A stretch of DNA of 5,942 nt from Gammaproteobacteria bacterium (GCA_027001815.1 JALTLT010000144.1:1-5942), one strand, 5' to 3'. Shown: positions 1-5,214, counted from the first letter of the stretch. Notes: generated by a model from the letters alone, not told the origin. Translations and numbers: made by a program.

Positions 1-16
1 CGGGAGCGGTTGCTCA

Positions 17-1564
17 TCAGGGGTGCAGTTCCACCAGGGAGTGGCCGCTCATCTCCTCCGGCTGGGGGAGATCGAGCAGGGTGAGCAGGGAGGGTGCAAC
101 GTCGGCGAGCGAGCCCCCTTCCAGCATGTCGGCAGGCCGCCCCACGTAGAGAAGGGGCACCGGGTTGCTGGTGTGCGCCGTGTGGGACTGGTTGGTCTTG
201 TCGTCGCGCATCTTCTCGGCGTTGCCGTGATCGGCACAGATGAGCATCTCGCCACCCACCTCCTGCATGGCATCGTACAACTGGCCGAGACAGGCGTCCA
301 GGGCCTCGATCGCCTGCACGGCGGCGTCGTAGTTGCCGGTGTGGCCCACCATGTCCGGGTTGGCGAAGTTGCAGACGATCAGATCGAACTCGCCGGAACG
401 GATCGCCGCCATCAGCCGGCGGGTCACCTCCGGGGCGCTCATCTCGGGCTGCTGGTCGTAGGTGCTCACCTGCGGCGACGGCACCAGGATCCGCTCTTCG
501 CCGGCAAACGGCTCCTCGCGCCCGCCGTTGAAGAAGAAGGTGACGTGGGCGTACTTCTCGGTCTCGGCGATGCGGAGCTGGCGCAGCCCCAGCTTGGAGA
601 CGTATTCGCCCAGCACGTTGCGCATCCGCTCCGGGGGAAAGGCCACCGGCACGTCGAAATCGGCACTGTACTCGGTGAGGCTGACGAAGCGCCCCAGCCG
701 CGGCCACACCTCGCGCCGGAAACAGTCAAAATCGGGCTCGATGAAGGGGCGGGTGATCTGGCGGGCCCGGTCGGAGCGGTAGTTCATGAAGACGATCACG
801 TCGCCCTCCTCCACCGTCACCGGCGCCTCCCCCTGCGGCACGATCACCGTGCCCTTGACGAACTCGTCGGTCTCTCCCCGCTCGTAGGCCATCTCCAGGG
901 CGGTGAGCGGATCGGGGGCGGTCACCTCGCCACGACCCTGGGTGATGAGGTCGTAGGCGGCCTTGATGCGCGGCCAGCGGTGGTCGCGGTCCATGGCGTA
1001 GTAGCGGCCGATGAGGGTGGCGATGCGCCCCGCCCCCAGGTCGGCGAACTTGAGCTGCATCTTGCGCAGCGAGGCCTCGGCGCTCTTGGGCGGGGTGTCG
1101 CGGCCGTCCAGGAAGGCGTGCAGGTAGACCCGCTTCGCCCCACGCTTCACCGCCAGCTCGGCCATGGCGTGGATATGGTCCTCGTGGCTGTGGACACCGC
1201 CGGGGGAGAGGAGGCCGAGGATGTGGACCGCCTTGCCCGACTCGATGGCCAGATCGACCGCATCGGTGAGGGTGTGGTTGGTGAAGAAGGAACCGGTGCG
1301 GATGGCACGGCTCACGCGGGTGAACTCCTGGTAGACCACCCGGCCGGCACCGAGGTTGAGATGACCCACCTCGGAGTTGCCCATCTGGTCGCCCGGCAGG
1401 CCCACTGCCGCACCGGAGGTGCGGATGAGGGTGTGGGGATACCGGGCCCACAGCCGGTCCCAGACCGGCGTATCGGCGGCGAGAATGGCGTTGTACTGGA
1501 GCTCCTCGCTGTATCCCCAGCCATCGAAGATGATGAGTGCCACGGGCTTGGGTCGGGCTGACAT
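17..1564 (-). CDS. gpmI: 2,3-bisphosphoglycerate-independent phosphoglycerate mutase
   Basis: Interconverts 3- and 2-phosphoglycerate in glycolysis and gluconeogenesis in the cytoplasm, as a Mn-dependent enzyme with a phosphoserine intermediate. The protein has 515 residues, the normal family length. Family motifs are all visible: metal ligand D14 in IFDGWG, nucleophile S64 in MGNSEVGHLN, substrate-site H125 in GGVHSH, R155-D156 in DGRDTPP, then D404 and H408 in NPDMVGH, D445-H446 in ADHGN and H464 in HTAHTSNP. These span both the alkaline-phosphatase-like domain and the inserted phosphotransferase domain, so the gene looks intact. The start is ATG, with AGGA on the minus strand (1569-1572) 4 nt upstream, a short spacing. 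It diverges from the arsR-yibN-trxC-secB-gpsA genes; E. coli has the related gpmM beside yibN, so the neighbourhood is conserved. The stop lies 16 nt from the window edge, so what follows it is unseen. Confidence 0.98.
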   Translation of the reverse strand: MSARPKPVALIIFDGWGYSEELQYNAILAADTPVWDRLWARYPHTLIRTSGAAVGLPGDQMGNSEVGHLNLGAGRVVYQEFTRVSRAIRTGSFFTNHTLTDAVDLAIESGKAVHILGLLSPGGVHSHEDHIHAMAELAVKRGAKRVYLHAFLDGRDTPPKSAEASLRKMQLKFADLGAGRIATLIGRYYAMDRDHRWPRIKAAYDLITQGRGEVTAPDPLTALEMAYERGETDEFVKGTVIVPQGEAPVTVEEGDVIVFMNYRSDRARQITRPFIEPDFDCFRREVWPRLGRFVSLTEYSADFDVPVAFPPERMRNVLGEYVSKLGLRQLRIAETEKYAHVTFFFNGGREEPFAGEERILVPSPQVSTYDQQPEMSAPEVTRRLMAAIRSGEFDLIVCNFANPDMVGHTGNYDAAVQAIEALDACLGQLYDAMQEVGGEMLICADHGNAEKMRDDKTNQSHTAHTSNPVPLLYVGRPADMLEGGSLADVAPSLLTLLDLPQPEEMSGHSLVELHP

Positions 1565-1692
1565 CGGGTCCTGTTCCGTATCGCAGTGTGGATCGTCGCC
1601 AGGGAGCCGCGGATGGATCGGCGGGGCTCCTCGCAGGTGCGCACTCGCCGGCCGGCGGGGCTCCCCCGGCGGCAGATTGGAATGAGTCTAAT

Positions 1693-1721
1693 ATCCTACC
1701 GAAAAAACCGGATTTCCTGAA
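1693..1721 (-). promoter_or_regulatory. Weak candidate promoter for gpmI
   Basis: Read on the minus strand, TTCAGG (1721-1716) and TAGGAT (1698-1693) are separated by 17 bp. They match the sigma70 -35 and -10 consensus at 3 and 4 of 6 positions respectively. The site sits in the only AT-rich patch upstream of gpmI, about 130 bp before its ATG. The match is poor and position is the main argument, so it should be treated as a guess. Confidence 0.25.
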
Positions 1722-1925
1722 GCTCGCCGCCCGGCCGCGCTCGCCTTCGGAACCGGCACGGCGGGGCATCCGGACAACATTCACCCGGCCGGGAAGGGGC
1801 GCCGGGTCACGGCCGCGTCGGGGCGCCGCAACCCAGTGAGGGCTTCTGCCCGGGCCTTCGAATCGGTGCCGCACCGGCGCTTCCCCGAGGCCCCTGACAC
1901 CCTGTTCCGCGTGGCCGGGTGAATA

Positions 1926-1957
1926 AATACTTCACAAAAGCCGTATTATTGTATAAT
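1926..1957. promoter_or_regulatory. Candidate operator: inverted repeats over the arsR promoter
   Basis: Two AT-rich inverted repeats overlap the promoter: AATAC-N12-GTATT (1926-1930 and 1943-1947) across the -35/spacer, and ATTAT-TGT-ATAAT (1945-1957) covering the -10. ArsR-family repressors commonly bind AT-rich dyads over their own promoters, so autoregulation by the adjacent ArsR protein is plausible. The arms are only 5 bp and AT-rich sequence yields such repeats easily. I do not recognise a published SqrR or BigR operator sequence here. Confidence 0.35.
1931..1957 (+). promoter_or_regulatory. Sigma70-type promoter for arsR and probably the genes after it
   Basis: A perfect -10 box TATAAT lies at 1952-1957. 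The best -35 candidate is TTCACA (1931-1936, 5 of 6 matches to TTGACA), with a short 15-bp spacer; a 17-bp spacer would place the poorer ACTTCA at 1929-1934. The element sits in a sharply AT-rich island (about 1920-1975) within very GC-rich DNA. Transcription would start near 1964, giving a leader of roughly 167 nt before the arsR start. Confidence 0.65.
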
Positions 1958-1969
1958 GTTCTCCTAATA

Positions 1970-2101
1970 AAAGGTATCGGCTCGGCTCCGAAAACGGAGA
2001 GAGATCCCAGGGAGGGTCGTCGTGACACGACGGTGGGAGCCTCGCCACAAGTGCCCGAGGAAGTGGACGCCGCTCTTTCGGCGAAGGGGCATCGATCCTT
2101 T
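1970..2101 (+). promoter_or_regulatory. Candidate structured 5' leader RNA of arsR
   Basis: A closing stem can form between AAAGG-u-AUCGg (1970-1980) and uCGAU-CCUUU (2092-2101), ten pairs including one G-U with a single bulged U. Inside it are a hairpin 1986-1999 (CTCCG AAAA CGGAG), a hairpin 2018-2032 (arms CGTCGTG/CACGACG), and a two-part stem 2052-2091 (TGCCC/GGGCA outside, CGCCG/CGGCG at 2068-2072 and 2079-2083 inside). Alternative pairings compete with the first hairpin: GGCTCC 1984-1989 with GGAGCC 2036-2041, and CTCGG 1981-1985 with CCGAG 2055-2059. This could be a riboswitch, a protein-bound leader or simply GC-driven folding. I compared it from memory with common riboswitch consensus motifs and recognised none. 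Confidence 0.45.
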
Positions 2102-2130
2102 CTTCCAACCCTAACGAGTGGTACCGTAAC

Positions 2131-2481
2131 TTGGTGTCGAAGTTGAATATCGAATCGCATCTCAATTCTTCCCTGGGCGACCACCTCATCACCCAGGACG
2201 AGGACATCGAGCGGGCCTCCCGGTCACTGAAGGCGATGTCTCATCCTCTGCGACTCAAGATCCTCTGCACCCTCGGGGAGCGGGAGGTGAGCGTGCAGGA
2301 CATCGTCGACAGTGTGGGGACATCCCAGAGCAACATTTCGCAGCACCTTGCGATCCTGCGTGACAAGGGGATTCTCGATTCGCGGAAGGTCGCCAACCGG
2401 GTCTTCTACCGGGTCGGCGATCCCCGCACCCTGCGCCTGATCAGCATGATGCGCGAGGTCTTCTGCACCCACTCTTCGTGA
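2131..2481 (+). CDS. ArsR-family regulator with SqrR/BigR-like cysteine pair
   Basis: A winged-helix DNA-binding repressor of the ArsR/SmtB type, 116 residues. After an N-terminal stretch of about 30 residues comes the family core: LKAMSHPLRLKILC (33-46), the recognition helix region VGTSQSNISQHLAILRDKG (62-80) and the wing SRKVANRVFYRV (84-95). The arsenic and zinc ligand motif ELCVCDL is absent. The only cysteines are C46, in the helix after SHPLRL, and C112, in the last helix (REVFC). Their 66-residue spacing and positions match the reactive pair of the persulfide sensors SqrR (C41/C107) and BigR/YgaV. The start is uncertain: TTG 2131, GTG 2134 and TTG 2143 are all in frame, with only a weak GAGTGG (2116-2121) upstream. 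The first in-frame ATG (2236) would delete the first helix. The gene precedes a rhodanese and trxC, which fits a sulfane-sulfur response; the ligand itself is inferred. Confidence 0.88.
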   Translation: MVSKLNIESHLNSSLGDHLITQDEDIERASRSLKAMSHPLRLKILCTLGEREVSVQDIVDSVGTSQSNISQHLAILRDKGILDSRKVANRVFYRVGDPRTLRLISMMREVFCTHSS

Positions 2482-2499
2482 GTCTTCCGGCCCTGGCGT

Positions 2500-2545
2500 C
2501 GCCCTCTCCTCCCTGCCACGAAGCGTGGCGAGGGGAGGCGAGGCG
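2500..2545 (+). other. Strong hairpin between arsR and the rhodanese gene
   Basis: The stem has three stacked parts: CGCCCTC (2500-2506) with GAGGCG (2540-2545), CCTCCC (2508-2513) with GGGAGG (2533-2538), and GCCACG (2515-2520) with CGTGGC (2524-2529), closing on an AAG loop. No T-run follows, so it is not a standard intrinsic terminator. It may stabilise or process the transcript, or reduce read-through from arsR into the rhodanese gene. Confidence 0.55.
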
Positions 2546-2583
2546 GCTCATCTCCTGACACTCGAGGTCTCCTCTCCCCCGCC

Positions 2584-3009
2584 ATGCAACAGTTTCTCGA
2601 ATTCGTCACCAACCACCCCCTCCTCTGGACCGCCTTCTTCGGCATCCTCGGCCTGCTGGTGTTCGGCGAGATCCGCGCCCGCACCCGGGCCTGGAAGGAG
2701 ATCGGCCCCCTGGAGGCCACCGCCCTCATCAACCACGAGGACGCCGTGGTGCTCGACGTGCGGGAGGCGGGGGAGTACCGCAACGGCCACATCCTGAACG
2801 CCGTGCATGTGCCGCTCGGCGAGCTGCCGAGCCGGATCGAGAAATTGAAAAAGTACCAGGGCAGACCCATCATAGCCTACTGTCAGACCGGCACCCGCTC
2901 CGGAAGCGCCTGTTCGAGGCTGGAGAAGGCGGGCTTCGAGCGCATCTACAACCTGCGCGGCGGCGCGGCCGCCTGGGTGCGGGAGAACCTGCCGGTCACC
3001 CGCAAGTGA
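2584..3009 (+). CDS. yibN: Membrane-anchored rhodanese-domain protein (YibN-like)
   Basis: A single rhodanese domain, 141 residues, tethered to the inner membrane by an N-terminal hydrophobic segment (about residues 12-29, LLWTAFFGILGLLVFG), with the charged stretch RARTR after it pointing to a cytoplasmic domain. The domain starts near residue 42 and shows VVLDVREAGEYRNGHI (55-70) and the active-site loop CQTGTRS (100-106). C100 is the expected persulfide-carrying cysteine, and the ending NLRGGAAAW is typical. Rhodaneses move sulfane sulfur between donors and thiol acceptors; the physiological donor of YibN proteins is not settled. Position between gpmI and secB matches E. coli yibN. The start is ATG 2584, the only reasonable in-frame start; GAGG at 2564-2567 lies 16 nt upstream, too far for a good ribosome site, so translation may be weak. 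The upstream cysteine-pair ArsR gene and downstream trxC suggest a linked role in persulfide handling. Confidence 0.93.
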   Translation: MQQFLEFVTNHPLLWTAFFGILGLLVFGEIRARTRAWKEIGPLEATALINHEDAVVLDVREAGEYRNGHILNAVHVPLGELPSRIEKLKKYQGRPIIAYCQTGTRSGSACSRLEKAGFERIYNLRGGAAAWVRENLPVTRK

Positions 3010-3039
3010 GCGGGAGTGTTCCAACGGGCGAACGACCCG

Positions 3040-3065
3040 GGTGAGGGAGTCCGTGTTCCCTCATC
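3040..3065 (+). other. Hairpin between rhodanese gene and trxC
   Basis: A perfect 7-bp inverted repeat TGAGGGA (3042-3048) / TCCCTCA (3057-3063) can be extended inward by two G-U pairs to a CCGT loop and outward by a G-U and a G-C pair. There is no T-run after it. It lies about 30 nt after the rhodanese stop and well before the trxC ribosome site. Confidence 0.5.
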
Positions 3066-3095
3066 GCCGGCCGTTCGCGGCAGCCGTGGCCAGAC

Positions 3096-3101
3096 GAGAG
3101 G
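3096..3101 (+). promoter_or_regulatory. Ribosome binding site that sets the trxC start
   Basis: GAGAGG lies 7 nt before ATG 3109. The open frame runs upstream to an ATG at 3016, but the extra 31 residues resemble no TrxC N-terminus, whereas translation from 3109 begins MSEPIHVVCPHC as the family does. Confidence 0.8.
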
Positions 3102-3108
3102 CAATGCG

Positions 3109-3543
3109 ATGAGCGAACCGATCCACGTGGTCTGTCCCCACTGCGACAGCATCAACCGCCTTCCCGCCGACAGGCCGGCGGGGGAGGCGAAATGCGGTCG
3201 CTGCCACCAGCCGCTGTTCACCGGCCACCCCCTGGCTCTCGAGGAGGGGCGGGCCGAGAAGCACATCGCTCGCAACGACATTCCGGTTCTGGTAGATTTC
3301 TGGGCCCAGTGGTGCGGGCCCTGCAAGATGATGGCCCCGGTCTTCGAACAGGCCGCGGCGCGACTCGAACCGAGGGTCCGCCTGATCAAGGTGGACACCG
3401 ACCGGGCCCGCATCCTGGCCGGCCAGGCGGGCATCCGCAGCATTCCGAGCCTGCTGCTCTACCGGCGGGGACGGGAGGTGGCGCGCACGGCCGGGGCCAT
3501 GGATCTGCGCACCCTGCTGGACTGGGTGGAACAGAATCTCTGA
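3109..3543 (+). CDS. trxC: Thioredoxin 2 (zinc-ribbon thioredoxin)
   Basis: A cytoplasmic dithiol-disulfide reductase, normally reduced by thioredoxin reductase, linked in E. coli to oxidative stress defence. Its 144 residues compare with 139 in E. coli TrxC. The N-terminal zinc ribbon is complete, with C9-P-H-C12 and C29-G-R-C32. The thioredoxin fold follows from about residue 45: LVDFWAQWCGPCKMMAP with the active site C69-G-P-C72, then cis-proline P113 in SIPSLLLY. The zinc ribbon is what separates it from ordinary TrxA. E. coli has glutaredoxin 3 (grxC) at this point between yibN and secB, so a different thiol reductase occupies the same slot. It follows the rhodanese gene by 99 bp with no obvious promoter between, so co-transcription is likely. 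Thioredoxins can reduce protein persulfides, which fits the neighbours. Confidence 0.96.
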   Translation: MSEPIHVVCPHCDSINRLPADRPAGEAKCGRCHQPLFTGHPLALEEGRAEKHIARNDIPVLVDFWAQWCGPCKMMAPVFEQAAARLEPRVRLIKVDTDRARILAGQAGIRSIPSLLLYRRGREVARTAGAMDLRTLLDWVEQNL

Positions 3544-3555
3544 CAACCGGGCGAC

Positions 3556-3603
3556 GGTCTCCCGGACGCCCCCGCCACCACATCACGTCCCGGCGGGGAG
3601 ACC
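3556..3603 (+). other. Hairpin between trxC and secB
   Basis: A perfect 8-bp inverted repeat GGTCTCCC (3556-3563) / GGGAGACC (3596-3603) is continued by GGACG (3564-3568) / CGTCC (3586-3590), with a 5-nt bulge on the 3' side and a 17-nt loop. It starts 12 nt after the trxC stop. No T-run follows, so a Rho-independent terminator is unlikely; an mRNA processing or 3'-end protection element is more plausible. Confidence 0.55.
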
Positions 3604-3654
3604 GGAGACCGCCTCCGCCCATCCCTTTCATCACCGATCCGAGGTACCGACCGC

Positions 3655-4143
3655 ATGACAGACTCACAGGAAGCCCAGGGAGCCAACCCGGCAGACGCCG
3701 CCCAGCAGCAGATCCTCCTGCACAACCTCTACCTCAAGGATGTCTCCTTCGAGTCACCCAATGCCCCGGCCATCTTCCGCGAACAGAGCGCTCCCCAGAT
3801 CCAGATGAACATCGGTCTGCGCACCGAGAACCTGGAGGGCACCACCTTCGAAGTGGAGCTTTCGGTCACCGTCACCGCCAAGAGCGGCGACAAGACCGCC
3901 TTCCTGGTGGAGGTCAAGCAGGCCGGCATCTTCACCCTCAACGGCTTCCCCAAGGAGCAGGTCCCCGCCCTGCTCGGCATCTACTGTCCCACCCAGCTCT
4001 TCCCCTACGCCCGGGAAGCGGTGAGCAGCCTGGTGAATCGGGGCGGTTTCCCTCCCCTGCTGCTCGAACCGATCAACTTCGAGGCCCTCTACGCCCAGCA
4101 CGTTCAGCAGCAGGCACAGGCGGCGGGGCAGAAGGCCAACTGA
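3655..4143 (+). CDS. secB: Protein-export chaperone SecB
   Basis: A cytoplasmic homotetrameric chaperone that keeps precursors unfolded and delivers them to SecA for export through SecYEG. The protein has 162 residues against 155 in E. coli; the extra length is mainly an N-terminal Gln/Ala-rich segment (about 1-19). Family hallmarks are clear: LYLKDVSFESPNAP (25-38), the beta-strand core with TVTAKSGDKTAFLVEVKQAGIF, then IYCPTQLFPYARE and the C-terminal helix region PINFEALYAQHVQQQ, ending in a polar flexible tail. The start is ATG with GAGG (3641-3644) 10 nt upstream. It lies 111 bp after trxC and 57 bp before gpsA; secB-gpsA adjacency is conserved in E. coli, so co-transcription is likely. 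Confidence 0.98.
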   Translation: MTDSQEAQGANPADAAQQQILLHNLYLKDVSFESPNAPAIFREQSAPQIQMNIGLRTENLEGTTFEVELSVTVTAKSGDKTAFLVEVKQAGIFTLNGFPKEQVPALLGIYCPTQLFPYAREAVSSLVNRGGFPPLLLEPINFEALYAQHVQQQAQAAGQKAN

Positions 4144-4186
4144 GCGAAACCACCGGAGAGGGCGCCGCCCCACCCGGAGGCGGGCC

Positions 4187-4197
4187 AAGGAGGTGAT
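4187..4197 (+). promoter_or_regulatory. Unusually perfect Shine-Dalgarno for gpsA
   Basis: AAGGAGGTGAT is an 11-nt exact complement of the usual bacterial 16S rRNA 3' end. Its GGAGG core is 7 nt before the GTG start at 4201, fixing that start and probably offsetting the weaker initiation codon. Confidence 0.9.
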
Positions 4198-4200
4198 GCG

Positions 4201-5214
4201 GTGAACGGGAATCACACCCTTGCCATACCGGTCATCGGCGCCGGTTCCTGGGGCACCGCGCTGGCGATGCTGCTGGCGCGCAACGGCCATCGGGTTCCCC
4301 TCTGGGACCACGATCCGGAACATGTTGAACGACTCCGGGGGGAGGGGGAGAACGCCCGCTACCTGCCGGGCATCCCCCTCCCCGAGGGGATCCTCCCCAC
4401 CGCCTCTCTGGAAGAGGCCCTCGAGGGGGCCGACCTGCTGCTGGTGGTGGTGCCGAGCCACGTCTTCCGTCACGTGCTGGAGTCCCTCCGCCCCCTGATG
4501 AGGCCGGATCTGCCCCTGCTGTGGGCCACCAAGGGCCTCGAGCAGGGCACCACCAAGCTGCTCCACCAGGTGGTGGCGGAGACGGTGGGCGAAGATCACC
4601 CCTGCGCCGTGATCTCGGGCCCCACCTTCGCCGGCGAGGTGGCGCGGGGAATGCCTTCGGCGGTCACGGTCGCCTCCACCGACGACGAGCTTTCGGAGCG
4701 GGTGGCGCGGGCGCTGCACAACAGCAGCTTCCGCGCCTATACCAGCGACGACGTGGTGGGGGTGGAGATCGGCGGCGCGGTCAAGAACGTGATGGCGATC
4801 GCCGCCGGCATCGCCGACGGGCTCGGTTTCGGCGCCAACGCGCGCGCCGCGCTGATCACCCGCGGGCTGGCCGAGATCCAGCGGCTCGGCCTGGCACTGG
4901 GGGCACGGCAGTCCACCTTCCTCGGTCTCGCCGGTGTGGGAGACCTGGTCCTCACCTGTACCGACGACCAGTCACGCAATCGGCGTTTCGGCCTGGCGCT
5001 GGCGCGGGGCGCCAGTGAGGAGCGGGCGCGCGAGGAGATCGGTCAGGTGGTGGAGGGGGCCGGCACCACCGAGGTGGTCCACCGGCTGGCCATGAACCTG
5101 GGGATCGAGATGCCCATCACCCGCCAGGTCTACGAGGTGCTCTACCGGGGCGGTGATCCGCGGGAGGCGGTGCAGGCGCTCTTCTCCCGGGCACTCAAGC
5201 CCGAGGAGGGTTGA
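4201..5214 (+). CDS. gpsA: Glycerol-3-phosphate dehydrogenase [NAD(P)+]
   Basis: Reduces dihydroxyacetone phosphate to sn-glycerol 3-phosphate in the cytoplasm, supplying the backbone for phospholipids. The protein has 337 residues, close to the E. coli length of 339. The N-terminal Rossmann fold has the dinucleotide motif VIGAGSWGTA (11-20). Next come LLWATKGLEQGT and the substrate-binding SGPTFAGEVARG. The C-terminal helical domain has the catalytic lysine K195 in GGAVKNV, the segment ADGLGFGANARAALITRGLAE, and GVGDLVLTCTDDQSRNRRFG with R259 and neighbouring arginines. Start is GTG 4201, set by an excellent ribosome site. It follows secB by 57 bp as in E. coli, where cysE comes next; here the convergent fixH ends the run instead, so gpsA is the last gene of this rightward set. 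Confidence 0.98.
   Translation: MNGNHTLAIPVIGAGSWGTALAMLLARNGHRVPLWDHDPEHVERLRGEGENARYLPGIPLPEGILPTASLEEALEGADLLLVVVPSHVFRHVLESLRPLMRPDLPLLWATKGLEQGTTKLLHQVVAETVGEDHPCAVISGPTFAGEVARGMPSAVTVASTDDELSERVARALHNSSFRAYTSDDVVGVEIGGAVKNVMAIAAGIADGLGFGANARAALITRGLAEIQRLGLALGARQSTFLGLAGVGDLVLTCTDDQSRNRRFGLALARGASEERAREEIGQVVEGAGTTEVVHRLAMNLGIEMPITRQVYEVLYRGGDPREAVQALFSRALKPEEG

Larger units (their letters stand above)
1565..2130. other. Gene-free divergent intergenic region
   Basis: These 566 bases separate gpmI from the divergent arsR gene. No open frame here resembles a known protein. From 1565 to about 1915 the sequence is mostly GC-rich, with a short AT-richer island at about 1681-1720 that could hold the gpmI promoter. 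A 12-bp direct repeat (CGGCGGGGCTCC) lies at 1619-1630 and 1653-1664. A short palindrome (CGGTGC C GCACCG) lies at 1864-1876. From 1920 to 1975 the base composition drops sharply to AT-rich, marking the arsR promoter, and 1970-2101 can fold into a closed multi-stem RNA. The last three elements with support are listed separately. Confidence 0.8.

Noticed and set aside
23..1561. Long plus-strand open frame of 512 codons opposite gpmI
   Set aside because: It is the antisense shadow of a gene with all phosphoglycerate mutase motifs. Its translation is rich in His, Gly, Val and Arg with no recognisable domain, as expected from GC-rich antisense frames.
726..1874. Minus-strand open frame of 382 codons overlapping gpmI in another frame
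   Set aside because: The product is low-complexity Pro/Arg/Gly sequence typical of a shifted frame in GC-rich DNA; gpmI explains the region.
1970..2101. Known riboswitch classes (cobalamin, SAM, TPP, glycine, c-di-GMP, guanidine) or 6S, SRP or RNase P RNA
   Set aside because: None of the conserved core motifs I remember for these RNAs is present; the region is kept only as an unclassified structured leader.
1919..2146. Possible 75-residue leader peptide after the AT-rich island
   Set aside because: Its GTG start lies upstream of the predicted -35 and transcription start, it has no ribosome site, and the translation resembles nothing; the same bases are better explained as promoter and structured leader.
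1807..2207. Minus-strand open frames in the divergent intergenic region (1807-2184 and 1932-2207)
   Set aside because: They run antisense through the promoter, leader and arsR start, overlap each other, and show no recognisable domain.
2500..2545. Rho-independent terminator after arsR
   Set aside because: The stem is strong but is followed by GCTCATCTCC rather than a T-run, so intrinsic termination is not supported.
3016..3108. Upstream extension of trxC by 31 codons
   Set aside because: The extra residues do not resemble TrxC, the stretch includes a hairpin, and a good ribosome site precedes the ATG at 3109.
3192..4196. Plus-strand open frame of 334 codons across trxC, the gap and secB
   Set aside because: It is out of frame with two well-supported genes and encodes Arg/Pro/Gly-rich sequence with no domain.
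3754..4719. Minus-strand open frame of 321 codons opposite secB and gpsA
   Set aside because: Antisense shadow of two complete conserved genes; composition is His/Gly/Arg-rich and domainless.
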